Part shown: piece after piece, positions 42,128-49,634 of the stretch
Layout of the letters: each line of letters begins with the position of its first letter
Position numbering within the stretch: position 1 is the first letter of the stretch
Source: JBBSNV01 sp964458605
GTDB taxonomy: Bacteria; Pseudomonadota; Alphaproteobacteria; Reyranellales; JAQSWP01
Assembly: GCA_964458605.1 (NCBI GenBank)
Contig: CAYWLS010000006.1
Location: forward strand, 62,001-126,000
Direction: 5' to 3'
DNA: 64,000 bases
Made by a program: the position numbers and the translations under genes
Notes under the pieces: model-generated
Database searches by the model: none
The model's input: the letters and a program-made list of their open reading frames with translations, nothing else
Told to the model about the DNA's origin: nothing

Positions 42128-42916
42128 TCAGCCGGGCTTGCGCAGGCGCAAGATCAGCGAGATCGGGGCGATGCGGGTGTCGGCCACGACCGGCTGACGC
42201 TGGGCCAGTTCGGCGCTGGCGCTGGGCTCGACCAGCTTCTCCAGCGCGAAGCCCGCCGCCAGGATCATGTCGATCCACTCGCTCAAGGTACGATCGAAGC
42301 ACGGCGTTTGGAACGGCGCATCGCGCTGGCGCTGCTCGGCCGGCAAGGTGTCGAACCACCAGCTTTCGATGCGGCCGTCGTTGCGCTCGAAATAGCCGCC
42401 GATTTCGATGGCATAAGGCTGGCCGGCCGCGTCGCGCAGCACCTTGCGATGCGCGGTGACGAAGCAGGGATGCAGGATCGAAAACTGCAGGAAGCCGCCC
42501 GGTCGCAGCACGCGCTGCGCTTCCCGCAGCGCCAGCGCGGGGTCGGGCACGTCCATCAGCGCCATGAACGCGGTGGCGAAATCGAAGCTGGCCGCGGCGA
42601 AGGGCAGAGCCATGGCGTCGCCGAGCTGGAAGGCGATGCCCAGCGGCTCGGCCTGCTCGGTCGCCGTGGCGTGGCCGATGAAAGTCGGGGCGATGTCGAT
42701 GGCCTGCATCTTGGCGCCCAGCCGCGCCACCTGGCGCGTGTTGGAGCCCTCGCCGCAGCCGATGTCGAGGCCGTGCAAGCCGGCCACAGGCGGCAGCGCG
42801 GCCAGGAAGGCCGGGGTGTTGAGCGCGTCGCGGTAGACGTCGTAGCCGGCCCGGCTGTGACGGGTCCAGGCATCGGCATTGGCTTCCCAATAGGCGGCGG
42901 CCTCGGCTCGCTCCAT
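42128..42916 (-). CDS. Class I SAM-dependent methyltransferase
   Basis: This 262-residue protein opens MERAEAAAYWEANADAWTRH, common in small-molecule methyltransferases. Motif I is HGLDIGCGEGSNTRQVARLG, strand 2 ends in QAIDIAP, motif II is QLGDAMALPFAAASFDFATAFMALMDVPD and motif III is EAQRVLRPGGFLQFSILHPCF. The long C-terminal part with IEIGGYFERNDGRIESWWFDT may form the substrate site. No close functional relative is recognised. It is divergent from pyrB and convergent with the other methyltransferase. Confidence 0.88.
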   Translation of the reverse strand: MERAEAAAYWEANADAWTRHSRAGYDVYRDALNTPAFLAALPPVAGLHGLDIGCGEGSNTRQVARLGAKMQAIDIAPTFIGHATATEQAEPLGIAFQLGDAMALPFAAASFDFATAFMALMDVPDPALALREAQRVLRPGGFLQFSILHPCFVTAHRKVLRDAAGQPYAIEIGGYFERNDGRIESWWFDTLPAEQRQRDAPFQTPCFDRTLSEWIDMILAAGFALEKLVEPSASAELAQRQPVVADTRIAPISLILRLRKPG

Positions 42917-43078
42917 GGCGTCCTCGCAAGCGATGGGCGGCTGGTATGCGCCATCGCCGCAGCGCTGTCAAAGTGCAGGCCGCGCGGCGGACCAGGATGC
43001 TTTTCCACAGCAGCGATGGGCGGCGCGACACGGCGCGCCTTGCGCCGGCCGGGGGCGCGTGCTTAATGTGCCGCTTTA

Positions 43079-44068
43079 ATGACTTCGCCGGCCGCTTTAC
43101 CCATTCGACTGCGCCATCTGCTGGGCATCGAAGGACTTTCGCCTGACACGATCACGGCGCTGCTCGACCTGTCGCAGGGCTATATCGAGCAGAACCGCCA
43201 GGTCGACAAGAAGCAGTCTTCGCTGCGCGGCCGCACCATCATCAACCTGTTCTTCGAGAACTCGACCCGCACCCGCACCAGCTTCGAGCTGGCCGGCAAG
43301 CGGCTGGGCGGCGACGTGATCAACATGCAGGCCTCGGCCTCGTCGATCAAGAAGGGCGAAACCCTGCTCGACACGGCGATGACGCTCAACGCCATGCATC
43401 CGGACCTGCTGGTGGTGCGCCATCCCGATTCGGGCGCGGTGCAGCTGCTGTCGGAGAAGGTCAACTGCGCCGTCATCAACGGCGGCGACGGCAGCCACGA
43501 GCATCCGACCCAGGCGCTGCTCGACGCGCTGACCATCCGCCGCCGCAAGGGCCGGCTGAGCGGATTGCTGGTGGCGATCTGCGGCGACATCCTGCACAGC
43601 CGGGTGGCGCGTTCCAACATCCACCTGCTCAACACCATGGGCGCGCGGGTGCGGGTGATCGGCCCGCCCACCCTGATGCCGTCGGAGATCGAGCGGCTGG
43701 GCGTGGAGGTGTTCCACGACATGCGCAAGGGGCTGGCCGAGGTCGACATCGTGATGATGCTGCGGCTGCAGACCGAGCGCATGCACGGCTCCTACGTGCC
43801 GTCGATCCCGGAATATTTCCGCTTCTTCGGCCTGGATGCCGAGAAGCTGAAGGCGGCCAAGCCCGATGCGCTAATCATGCATCCGGGGCCGATGAATCGC
43901 GGCGTCGAGATCGACTCCGAGGTGGCCGACGATATCGGCCGCTCGGTGATCCACGAACAGGTCGAGATGGGCGTGGCGGTGCGCATGGCCTGCCTGGAGG
44001 CGCTGATCGGCGCGCGGCGCAACGAGATGGGCGGCAGCGTCAGCGCCGCGGCCGGCGGTGCCGAATGA
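43079..44068 (+). CDS. pyrB: Aspartate carbamoyltransferase catalytic subunit
   Basis: PyrB makes carbamoyl-aspartate, the committed step of pyrimidine synthesis. The 329-residue product has the carbamoyl-phosphate motif FFENSTRTRTSFELAGKRLG, HPTQALLDAL, the domain 2 region MLRLQTERM and the aspartate-site HPGPMNRGVEI. A short N-terminal extension (about 15 residues before HLLGIEGLS) is present, as in class A-type enzymes that assemble with a dihydroorotase-like partner. No ribosome-binding site precedes ATG 43079. TTGCGC and CTTAAT (43062-43067) at 16 bases could give a very short leader. The stop overlaps the next gene as ATGA. Confidence 0.96.
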   Translation: MTSPAALPIRLRHLLGIEGLSPDTITALLDLSQGYIEQNRQVDKKQSSLRGRTIINLFFENSTRTRTSFELAGKRLGGDVINMQASASSIKKGETLLDTAMTLNAMHPDLLVVRHPDSGAVQLLSEKVNCAVINGGDGSHEHPTQALLDALTIRRRKGRLSGLLVAICGDILHSRVARSNIHLLNTMGARVRVIGPPTLMPSEIERLGVEVFHDMRKGLAEVDIVMMLRLQTERMHGSYVPSIPEYFRFFGLDAEKLKAAKPDALIMHPGPMNRGVEIDSEVADDIGRSVIHEQVEMGVAVRMACLEALIGARRNEMGGSVSAAAGGAE

Positions 44069-45417
44069 ACCGGGATGCCGCCCGCCGCGATGAGAGGGCG
44101 CCGCTGCAGCCGATGGCGATCGTCAACGCCAGGCTGATCGATCCGGTTGCCGGCAGCGATGCCACGGGCACGCTCTATATCGAGGACGGCGTGATCCGCG
44201 ATCGCGGCCCGGCGCTGTTCGCCGGCGGCGCGCCGTCGCAGGCCCAGGTCGTGGATGCCGGCGGCGCCTGCCTGGCGCCCGGCCTGGTCGATATCCGCGT
44301 CCACGCCGGCGAGCCCGGCGAGGAGCACAAGGAGACCATCGACACCGCGGCCTTGTCGGCGGTGGCCGGCGGCGTCACGACCATGGTGCTGCTGCCCAAC
44401 ACCGATCCGGTGATCGACGATGCCGCGCTGGTCGAGTTCGTGCAGCGCCGCGCCCGCCAGGTGAAGAAGGTCAACGTGCATTGCTACGGCGCCATCACCC
44501 TGGGGCTGAAGGGCAAGGAGCTGTGCGAGCTGGGTCTGCTGACCGAGGCCGGGGCGGTGGCCTTCACCGACGGCGTGCACGCGGTGGCCGACGCCATGGT
44601 GATGCGCCGCGCCCTGTCCTATGGCCGCACCTTCGATGCGCTGATCGTGCAGCATCCGATGGAGCCCCGGCTGGGCGATGCCGGCGCCATGAACGAGGGC
44701 GAGATCGCCACGCGGCTGGGCCTGCCCGGCAGCCCGGCGGCGGCCGAGGCCATGATGCTGGAGCGCGACATGTGGCTGGTCGAGCTGACCGGCGGGCGCT
44801 ACCACGCCGCCCATGTCTCGACCGCTCAGTCGGTCGAGATCGTGCGCCGCGCCAAGAAGAAGGGGCTGCGCGTCACCTGCGACACCGCGCCGGCCTATTT
44901 CGCGCTCAACGAGACGGCGGTGGGCGAGTATCGCACCTTCGCCAAGCTGGCGCCGCCGCTGCGCAGCGAGACCGATCGGCGCGCCATCGTCGCCGGTCTG
45001 CGCGATGGCACGATCGACGCCATCGCCTCGGATCACTGGCCGCAGGACCAGGATTCCAAGCGCCAGCCTTTCGTGCAGGCCCACCCCGGCATCGTCGGGC
45101 TGGAGACCCTGCTGCCGCTGTCCCTGGAGCTGGTGCATAACGGCTTCATGGATCTGCCGGCGCTGTTCCAGCGCCTGGCGACCGCGCCGGCCCGGCTGAT
45201 GAAGCTGCCGGGCGGGCGGCTCGATCCGGGCGCGCCGGCCGATCTGGTGTTGTTCGACGCCGAGGCGCCGCGCCGCATCGACGTCCACGCCTTCCGCAGC
45301 AAGTGCAAGAACTCGCCGTTCGACGGCCGGCCGGTGCAGGGGCAGGTGCTGGCCACGCTGGTGTCCGGCCGCGTCGTCTATCGCGACCAGGCCGCGCCCC
45401 AGGCGCTGGCGGCCTAG
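44065..45417 (+). CDS. Dihydroorotase-like protein with incomplete metal site (PyrC'/PyrX type)
   Basis: The 450-residue amidohydrolase-fold protein overlaps pyrB (ATGA). The dihydroorotase outline is clear (PGLVDI, LLPNTDPVIDD, GAITLGLKGKELCELGLL, AHVSTAQSVEIVRRA, SDHWPQ), but ligands are missing. The first-strand HxHxR motif reads RVHAG (first His and the Arg lost), the central SDDG reads FTDGV, and PHH reads PAY. The HVST histidine and SDH aspartate remain. This matches the non-catalytic PyrC' of Pseudomonas, which is needed for PyrB assembly, and many alphaproteobacterial pyrC-annotated genes. A true dihydroorotase would then be encoded elsewhere. Activity should not be assumed. Confidence 0.88.
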   Translation: MNRDAARRDERAPLQPMAIVNARLIDPVAGSDATGTLYIEDGVIRDRGPALFAGGAPSQAQVVDAGGACLAPGLVDIRVHAGEPGEEHKETIDTAALSAVAGGVTTMVLLPNTDPVIDDAALVEFVQRRARQVKKVNVHCYGAITLGLKGKELCELGLLTEAGAVAFTDGVHAVADAMVMRRALSYGRTFDALIVQHPMEPRLGDAGAMNEGEIATRLGLPGSPAAAEAMMLERDMWLVELTGGRYHAAHVSTAQSVEIVRRAKKKGLRVTCDTAPAYFALNETAVGEYRTFAKLAPPLRSETDRRAIVAGLRDGTIDAIASDHWPQDQDSKRQPFVQAHPGIVGLETLLPLSLELVHNGFMDLPALFQRLATAPARLMKLPGGRLDPGAPADLVLFDAEAPRRIDVHAFRSKCKNSPFDGRPVQGQVLATLVSGRVVYRDQAAPQALAA

Positions 45418-45497
45418 CGGGCTGCCAGACAAGCTGCCGAGATCTTAAGCCTTCGGTTGAGCGGCCCACAGGCGGCCTATTCGGTCGCCGTCGCTGC

Positions 45498-45549
45498 GCC
45501 TATCCGTCGTCGGCACGACGCCTATCCGTCGTCGGCACGACGCCTATCC
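45498..45549. repeat. 22-bp tandem repeat upstream of the SNase gene
   Basis: The unit GCCTATCCGTCGTCGGCACGAC occurs twice exactly (45498-45519 and 45520-45541), followed by an 8-base partial third (GCCTATCC). Each unit contains the inverted pair GTCGT/ACGAC. It sits in the 216-base gap after the dihydroorotase-like gene, 85 bases before the next ATG, where it could affect that gene's promoter. Confidence 0.75.
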
Positions 45550-45633
45550 AACGAGACAATAGTGCCGACCCGGTCGGGTTGACAGCATGGTGCTGGCGAT
45601 GGCAGCGCCCATCGCGTGCCCGGGATGGAGCCC

Positions 45634-46143
45634 ATGGCGCAGACCCTCGACATCAAGCGACCGCCGCCGCGCGGGACATTCGGCACGCCCTCTGGGAGGA
45701 CAGGCAAGCAGCGGCGCATCGCGCCGTCGCAATGGGGGCTGATGGCGCTGCTGGGGATCGTGTTTGCGCTGGTGATCTGGCAGTTCTGCGACACCGACAC
45801 CAAGATCGGCCTGTGCGGTCCGTTCAGCACCGGTCTATGCGTGGTCAACGGTGCCACCATCGACGACAACGGCACGCGTATCCTGCTGAGCGGTATCGAG
45901 GCCCCCGAACCGAAGGATGGTCGCTGTGCGGCCGAACGCGCGCTGGGCCTGAAGGCGGCGCGGCGCCTGGCCGAGCTGCTGAACGCGGGCCCGTTCGAGA
46001 TCGTCGATGGCGGCGGCCGGGACCACGACCGCTTCGGGCGCAACCTGCGCCTGGTGCAGCGCGACGGCCAGTCGCTGGGCGACATCCTGGTGGCCGAAGG
46101 GCTGGCGCGCCGGGCGCAAGGCCGCCGCGGCAAATGGTGCTGA
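45634..46143 (+). CDS. Membrane-anchored thermonuclease (SNase) family protein
   Basis: The 169-residue product has a basic N-terminus, one membrane helix (WGLMALLGIVFALVIWQF, about 36-53) and an SNase-like OB fold facing the periplasm. Nuclease residues are present: the Arg/Glu segment TRILLSGIEAPEPKDGRC (RxxxxGIDAPE in relatives) and the second Arg in HDRFGRNLRLVQRDG, followed by LGDILVAEGLARR. One Ca2+-ligand position has Glu for Asp. Two cysteines (LCGPF and GLCVV) precede the domain. ATG 45634 has GGAG ahead and is preferred to upstream GTG 45616. Sequence-unspecific nuclease by family. Confidence 0.82.
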   Translation: MAQTLDIKRPPPRGTFGTPSGRTGKQRRIAPSQWGLMALLGIVFALVIWQFCDTDTKIGLCGPFSTGLCVVNGATIDDNGTRILLSGIEAPEPKDGRCAAERALGLKAARRLAELLNAGPFEIVDGGGRDHDRFGRNLRLVQRDGQSLGDILVAEGLARRAQGRRGKWC

Positions 46144-46149
46144 GCGGCG

Positions 46150-47304
46150 CTACGCCGCCGCCTTGCGTCTGTCGACGCCGAGTCGGCTGCGCAGCAGCGA
46201 CAGCACGACCGCCTCGTCGGGTCGCAGCCGCGCCAGCTCGCCGCGAATGCGCCCGGCGCGATGGCTGAGCTCGGCGATCAGCACGCCTTCGCTGTAGCAG
46301 GCCACGATCTCGCCGTGGATGTAGCATTTGCGGCACACCGCCGGCGTGTTGCCCAGCAGCCCGGCCACCGCCTTGATCGCCAGGTTGAGGTTGCGCTTGA
46401 GCGCCGCGGCGCCGGGCGGCGTGCCGTCGCCGGCGGCCGCCGCCTCCTGGGCGATCCGTTGCAGGGCGCGGGCCGCCAGCACGGTGCCGGCCCAGGTGCG
46501 GAAATCCTTGGCGGTGATGTCCTGACCGGAAATCTCGCGCAAATAGGCGTTGAGATCGGCCGAGCTGACCTTCTGCCGCGCGCCACTGTCGTCGACATAC
46601 TGGAACAGGTGCTGGCCCGGCAGCTCCTGGCAGGAGCGCACGATCTTCGCCACCCGCCGGTCGCTCAGCCTGACGTGCCACGCCTTGCCGCTCTTGCCGA
46701 CGAACTCGAAGCGCAGGGTGCTGCCTTCGATCGCCACGTGACGGTCGCGCAAGGTGGTGAGGCCGTAGCTCCGGTTGGCGCGGGCGTATTCCTCGTTGCC
46801 GACGCGGATGAAGGTGGTCTCCATCAGATAGACGATGGTGGCCAGCACCTTCTCGCGCGGCAGGCCATGCCGGCGCAGATCGCTCAGCACGCGATCGCGC
46901 AGGGCGGGAAGGTTGGCGGCGAAGTCCAGCATATGCGCGAACTTGTCGGCGTCGCGCGTCTGGCGCCAGTCGGCGTGGTAGCGATACTGCTTGCGGCCGC
47001 GCGCATCGCGCCCGGTGGCCTGGATATGGCCGCGCGGCGAGGGGCACAGCCATACCTCGCGCCAGGCCGGCGGCACGGCCAGCCGGTTCAGCCGGTCGAT
47101 CGTTTCGGCATCGTCGATGCGCCGGCCCTCGCTGTCGATATAGACGAAGCGCTTGCCGCGGCGCTGGCGGCGATAGCCGGGCTGGGTGTCGCTGGCATGG
47201 AGCAGGCCGGCCGCCTTGGCCGCCTGGCGCGCCGCGGCGCCGGAATCGGCAAGCGGGATCGGGCTGTCGTCGGGCACGGAACGGGTCGGGCCGCTGCTTC
47301 GCAT
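46150..47304 (-). CDS. DNA topoisomerase IB (poxvirus-like)
   Basis: Type IB enzymes relax supercoils through a 3'-phosphotyrosine intermediate. The 384-residue product has the family N-terminal domain (GYRRQRRGKRFVYIDSEGRRI, LAVPPAWREVWLCPSPRGHIQATGRDARGRKQYRYH) and the catalytic domain with TTFIRVGNEEYARANRSYGLTTL (first Arg), FVGKSGKAWHVRL (Lys) and the nucleophile Tyr328 in CRKCYIHGEIV. It is common but not universal in Proteobacteria and non-essential where tested. It is convergent with the SNase gene (6 bases between stops) and divergent from plsY. Confidence 0.92.
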   Translation of the reverse strand: MRSSGPTRSVPDDSPIPLADSGAAARQAAKAAGLLHASDTQPGYRRQRRGKRFVYIDSEGRRIDDAETIDRLNRLAVPPAWREVWLCPSPRGHIQATGRDARGRKQYRYHADWRQTRDADKFAHMLDFAANLPALRDRVLSDLRRHGLPREKVLATIVYLMETTFIRVGNEEYARANRSYGLTTLRDRHVAIEGSTLRFEFVGKSGKAWHVRLSDRRVAKIVRSCQELPGQHLFQYVDDSGARQKVSSADLNAYLREISGQDITAKDFRTWAGTVLAARALQRIAQEAAAAGDGTPPGAAALKRNLNLAIKAVAGLLGNTPAVCRKCYIHGEIVACYSEGVLIAELSHRAGRIRGELARLRPDEAVVLSLLRSRLGVDRRKAAA

Positions 47305-47439
47305 GGCCCCCCAACGGCGGCTGGCCGGCGCCGGTTCCTATGCCGATCGCCTGGGCGGCGGCGCCATGGCGCCCTTGTGGCGTTGGGTGTGCATCGGCGC
47401 TAGACTGGTTTTCCCAATGGATTCCGGGTGTTCCATCGC

Positions 47440-48093
47440 ATGACGACATCGTGGCTGCCGCTGTTGGCGGCGCTGATCGGCGGCTATCTGCTGGGCTCGA
47501 TCCCGTTCGGCCTGCTGCTGACCAGGGCCGCCGGGCTGGGCGATATCCGCGCCATCGGCTCGGGCAATATCGGCGCCACCAACGTGCTGCGCACTGGCCG
47601 CAAGGGCCTGGCCGCCGCCACCTTACTGCTCGACGCGCTGAAGGGCGTGGCCGCGGTGCTGCTGGCCAGTTGGCTGCTGGGGCCCGAGCCGGCCACCGTG
47701 GCGGCGTTGGGCGCGGTGCTGGGCCATCTGTTCCCGGTGTGGCTGAAATTCAGGGGCGGCAAGGGGGTGGCCACCACCTTGGGCGTGCTGCTGGCGATCG
47801 CTTGGCCGATCGGCGTGCTGGCCTGCCTGGTGTGGCTGCTGGCGGCGCTGCTGTTCCGCTATTCCTCGCTGGCGGCGCTGCTGGCGATCCTGATCGCCGC
47901 GATCGGCGCCTGGGCGCTGAGCTTCGGCCCCAGCTTCGGCGGCATCGTCAGCACGCTCTATCTGGGCGAACTGGTGAGCGTGCTGGGCGTGCTGGTCTAT
48001 GCCAGGCACCACGAGAACATCCGCCGCCTGCTGGCCGGCACCGAAACCAAGATCGGCCAGAAATCGACCGTGCCGCCTGCAACTGCCGGTTGA
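47440..48093 (+). CDS. plsY: Glycerol-3-phosphate acyltransferase PlsY
   Basis: PlsY transfers an acyl group from acyl-phosphate to glycerol-3-phosphate, the first step of phospholipid synthesis, in the inner membrane. The 217-residue protein has its three cytoplasmic motifs: GSIPFGLLLTR with IGSGNIGATNVLRTG (motif 1), GHLFPVWLKFRGGKGVATTLG (motif 2) and the C-terminal RHHENIRRLLAGTETK (motif 3), between about seven membrane helices. ATG 47440 is chosen over an earlier Met because the motif spacing fits. plsY-dprA-topA is an order common in Rhodospirillales. Confidence 0.96.
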   Translation: MTTSWLPLLAALIGGYLLGSIPFGLLLTRAAGLGDIRAIGSGNIGATNVLRTGRKGLAAATLLLDALKGVAAVLLASWLLGPEPATVAALGAVLGHLFPVWLKFRGGKGVATTLGVLLAIAWPIGVLACLVWLLAALLFRYSSLAALLAILIAAIGAWALSFGPSFGGIVSTLYLGELVSVLGVLVYARHHENIRRLLAGTETKIGQKSTVPPATAG

Positions 48094-48128
48094 TTGAAGG
48101 TGATCGAAGTTCGCGTTATGTTCGGCCC

Positions 48129-49313
48129 ATGGATGGGCTGCTGAATTTCGATCTGCCGGCGCGGGCCGGGCGACGCGGCGAAGGCGACGACGATATTCTG
48201 GCGGCGCTGCGCCTGGCGCGCAGTCGCGGCGTCGGGCCGCTGACCTGGCGCCGGCTGGTCGAGCGCCTTGGCGGCGCGCCGACGGCGCTGGCCGCCTGGC
48301 CGGAGCTGGCGCGCCGGCATGGGATCGACACCAAAATCCCGGACCGCGCCGAGGCCGCCGCCGAACTGGATCGGCTGGACGCGCTGGGCGGGCGGTTGCT
48401 GGTGCTGGGCCAGCCCGGCTATCCCACGGTGCTGGCGGAGATCGCCGATCCGCCGCCAGTGCTGGCCGTGCTGGGCGACAGCCGGGCGCTGGCCCGGGCG
48501 GCGGTGGCCGTGGTGGGCGCGCGCAACGCCTCGCTGAACGGCTGCAGCCTGGTGCGGGATCTGGCTCAGGGTCTTGCCGCATGCGGCCGCGTCGTGGTGT
48601 CCGGTCTGGCGCGCGGCATCGACACGGCCGCCCATCTGGGCGCGTTGCAGGCGGCGGGCGAGGAACCCGCGACGGTGGCGGTATTGGCCGGCGGTCTGGA
48701 CCAGCCCTATCCGCCCGAGAACGTCGGGCTGATGGCGCGCATCGTCGAACGCGGCGCCGTCGTCTCCGAAGTGGCGCTGGGCACGGCGCCGCGCGCCCGT
48801 CATTTCCCGCGGCGCAATCGCATCATCGCGGGTCTGGCCCAGGCCACACTGGTGATCGAGGCGGCGCTGAAGTCGGGCTCGCTGATCACCGCCCGGCTGG
48901 CCAACGAGCAAGGCCGCGAGGTGCTGGCGGTGCCCGGCTCGCCTCTCGATGCCCGCAGCCGCGGCTGCAACGCGCTGCTGCGCGACGGCGCTACGCTGGT
49001 CGAGACGCTGGACGACATCCTCAACGCGCTGCCTGCCGCGGCCTTGCCGCCTGCCGGACCCAGGCCGACACTCCGCCATCCGGCGCGTCCGGCGCCGGCT
49101 CAGGACGCGGCCGCGCCGCCACCGGCAGCCAGACCCGACGGCCGGCAGCGGATCGAGGCGCGGCTGGGTGCGGCGCCCACCGATATCGATGCGCTGCTGC
49201 GCGATACAGGCCTTCCGGCAGCCGCCATTTCGGGGCTGCTGCTGGAGCTGGAGATGGCCGGCCGGCTGATCCGCCACGCCGGCAACAAAGTGTCCCTGCA
49301 GCCGCCGGCCTGA
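48129..49313 (+). CDS. dprA: DNA-processing protein DprA
   Basis: DprA binds incoming single-stranded DNA during transformation and loads RecA. The 394-residue protein has the N-terminal helical domain (LRLARSRGVGPLTWRRLVERL) and the Rossmann-like DprA domain: VAVVGARNASLNGCSLVRDLAQGLA, VVSGLARGIDTAAHLGAL, AVLAGGLDQPYPPEN, FPRRNRIIAGLAQATLVIEAALKSGSLITARLA and VPGSPLD. After a proline-rich linker a C-terminal winged helix (about 330-394) is present. ATG 48129 follows plsY by 35 bases. Present in most bacteria, so it alone does not prove natural competence. Confidence 0.95.
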   Translation: MDGLLNFDLPARAGRRGEGDDDILAALRLARSRGVGPLTWRRLVERLGGAPTALAAWPELARRHGIDTKIPDRAEAAAELDRLDALGGRLLVLGQPGYPTVLAEIADPPPVLAVLGDSRALARAAVAVVGARNASLNGCSLVRDLAQGLAACGRVVVSGLARGIDTAAHLGALQAAGEEPATVAVLAGGLDQPYPPENVGLMARIVERGAVVSEVALGTAPRARHFPRRNRIIAGLAQATLVIEAALKSGSLITARLANEQGREVLAVPGSPLDARSRGCNALLRDGATLVETLDDILNALPAAALPPAGPRPTLRHPARPAPAQDAAAPPPAARPDGRQRIEARLGAAPTDIDALLRDTGLPAAAISGLLLELEMAGRLIRHAGNKVSLQPPA

Positions 49314-49634
49314 CTTCCTGCTCGCCCGACACTATATGTCTGGCGTCGACCGCCGCCCGGGTCGCGTCGGGAAATTTTTTCCGATGTTGGCTCGGCCCTC
49401 GCAATCCATTGGGATTCCATCATAATTTTCAATGGATTTTAAATACAGCATAGAACTGTGAGTTGGCGGCGAGTTGACGAACCGGAATTCGGGTGTCATG
49501 TGTCGCGCCCCATCGAGGCACGGAGGATACCCTTAATCGAGTAGGGGTATTGGCCGCGTCGGTCGGGTCAGTGTCGGTCAGTTCAGCCTAACACGATGAT
49601 TCGCCCGGCAGTTTTCGCCGAGGGACATAAGTTC
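49314..49634. other. Intergenic region upstream of topA (321 bases)
   Basis: This gap is markedly AT-rich around 49415-49465. It contains a hairpin ATACCC (49527-49532) / GGGTAT (49545-49550) that would be in the topA leader if transcription starts upstream, and a TTGACG at 49474-49479 without a matching -10 at normal spacing. No open frame here looks like a gene. It probably holds the topA promoter and leader. Confidence 0.5.

Noticed and set aside
45498..45549. Possible CRISPR-like repeats
   Set aside because: Only two full direct copies without spacers and no cas genes; a simple tandem duplication.
48129..49313. Evidence for natural competence
   Set aside because: dprA is present in most bacteria, including non-competent ones, and no com or type IV pilus genes are in the window.
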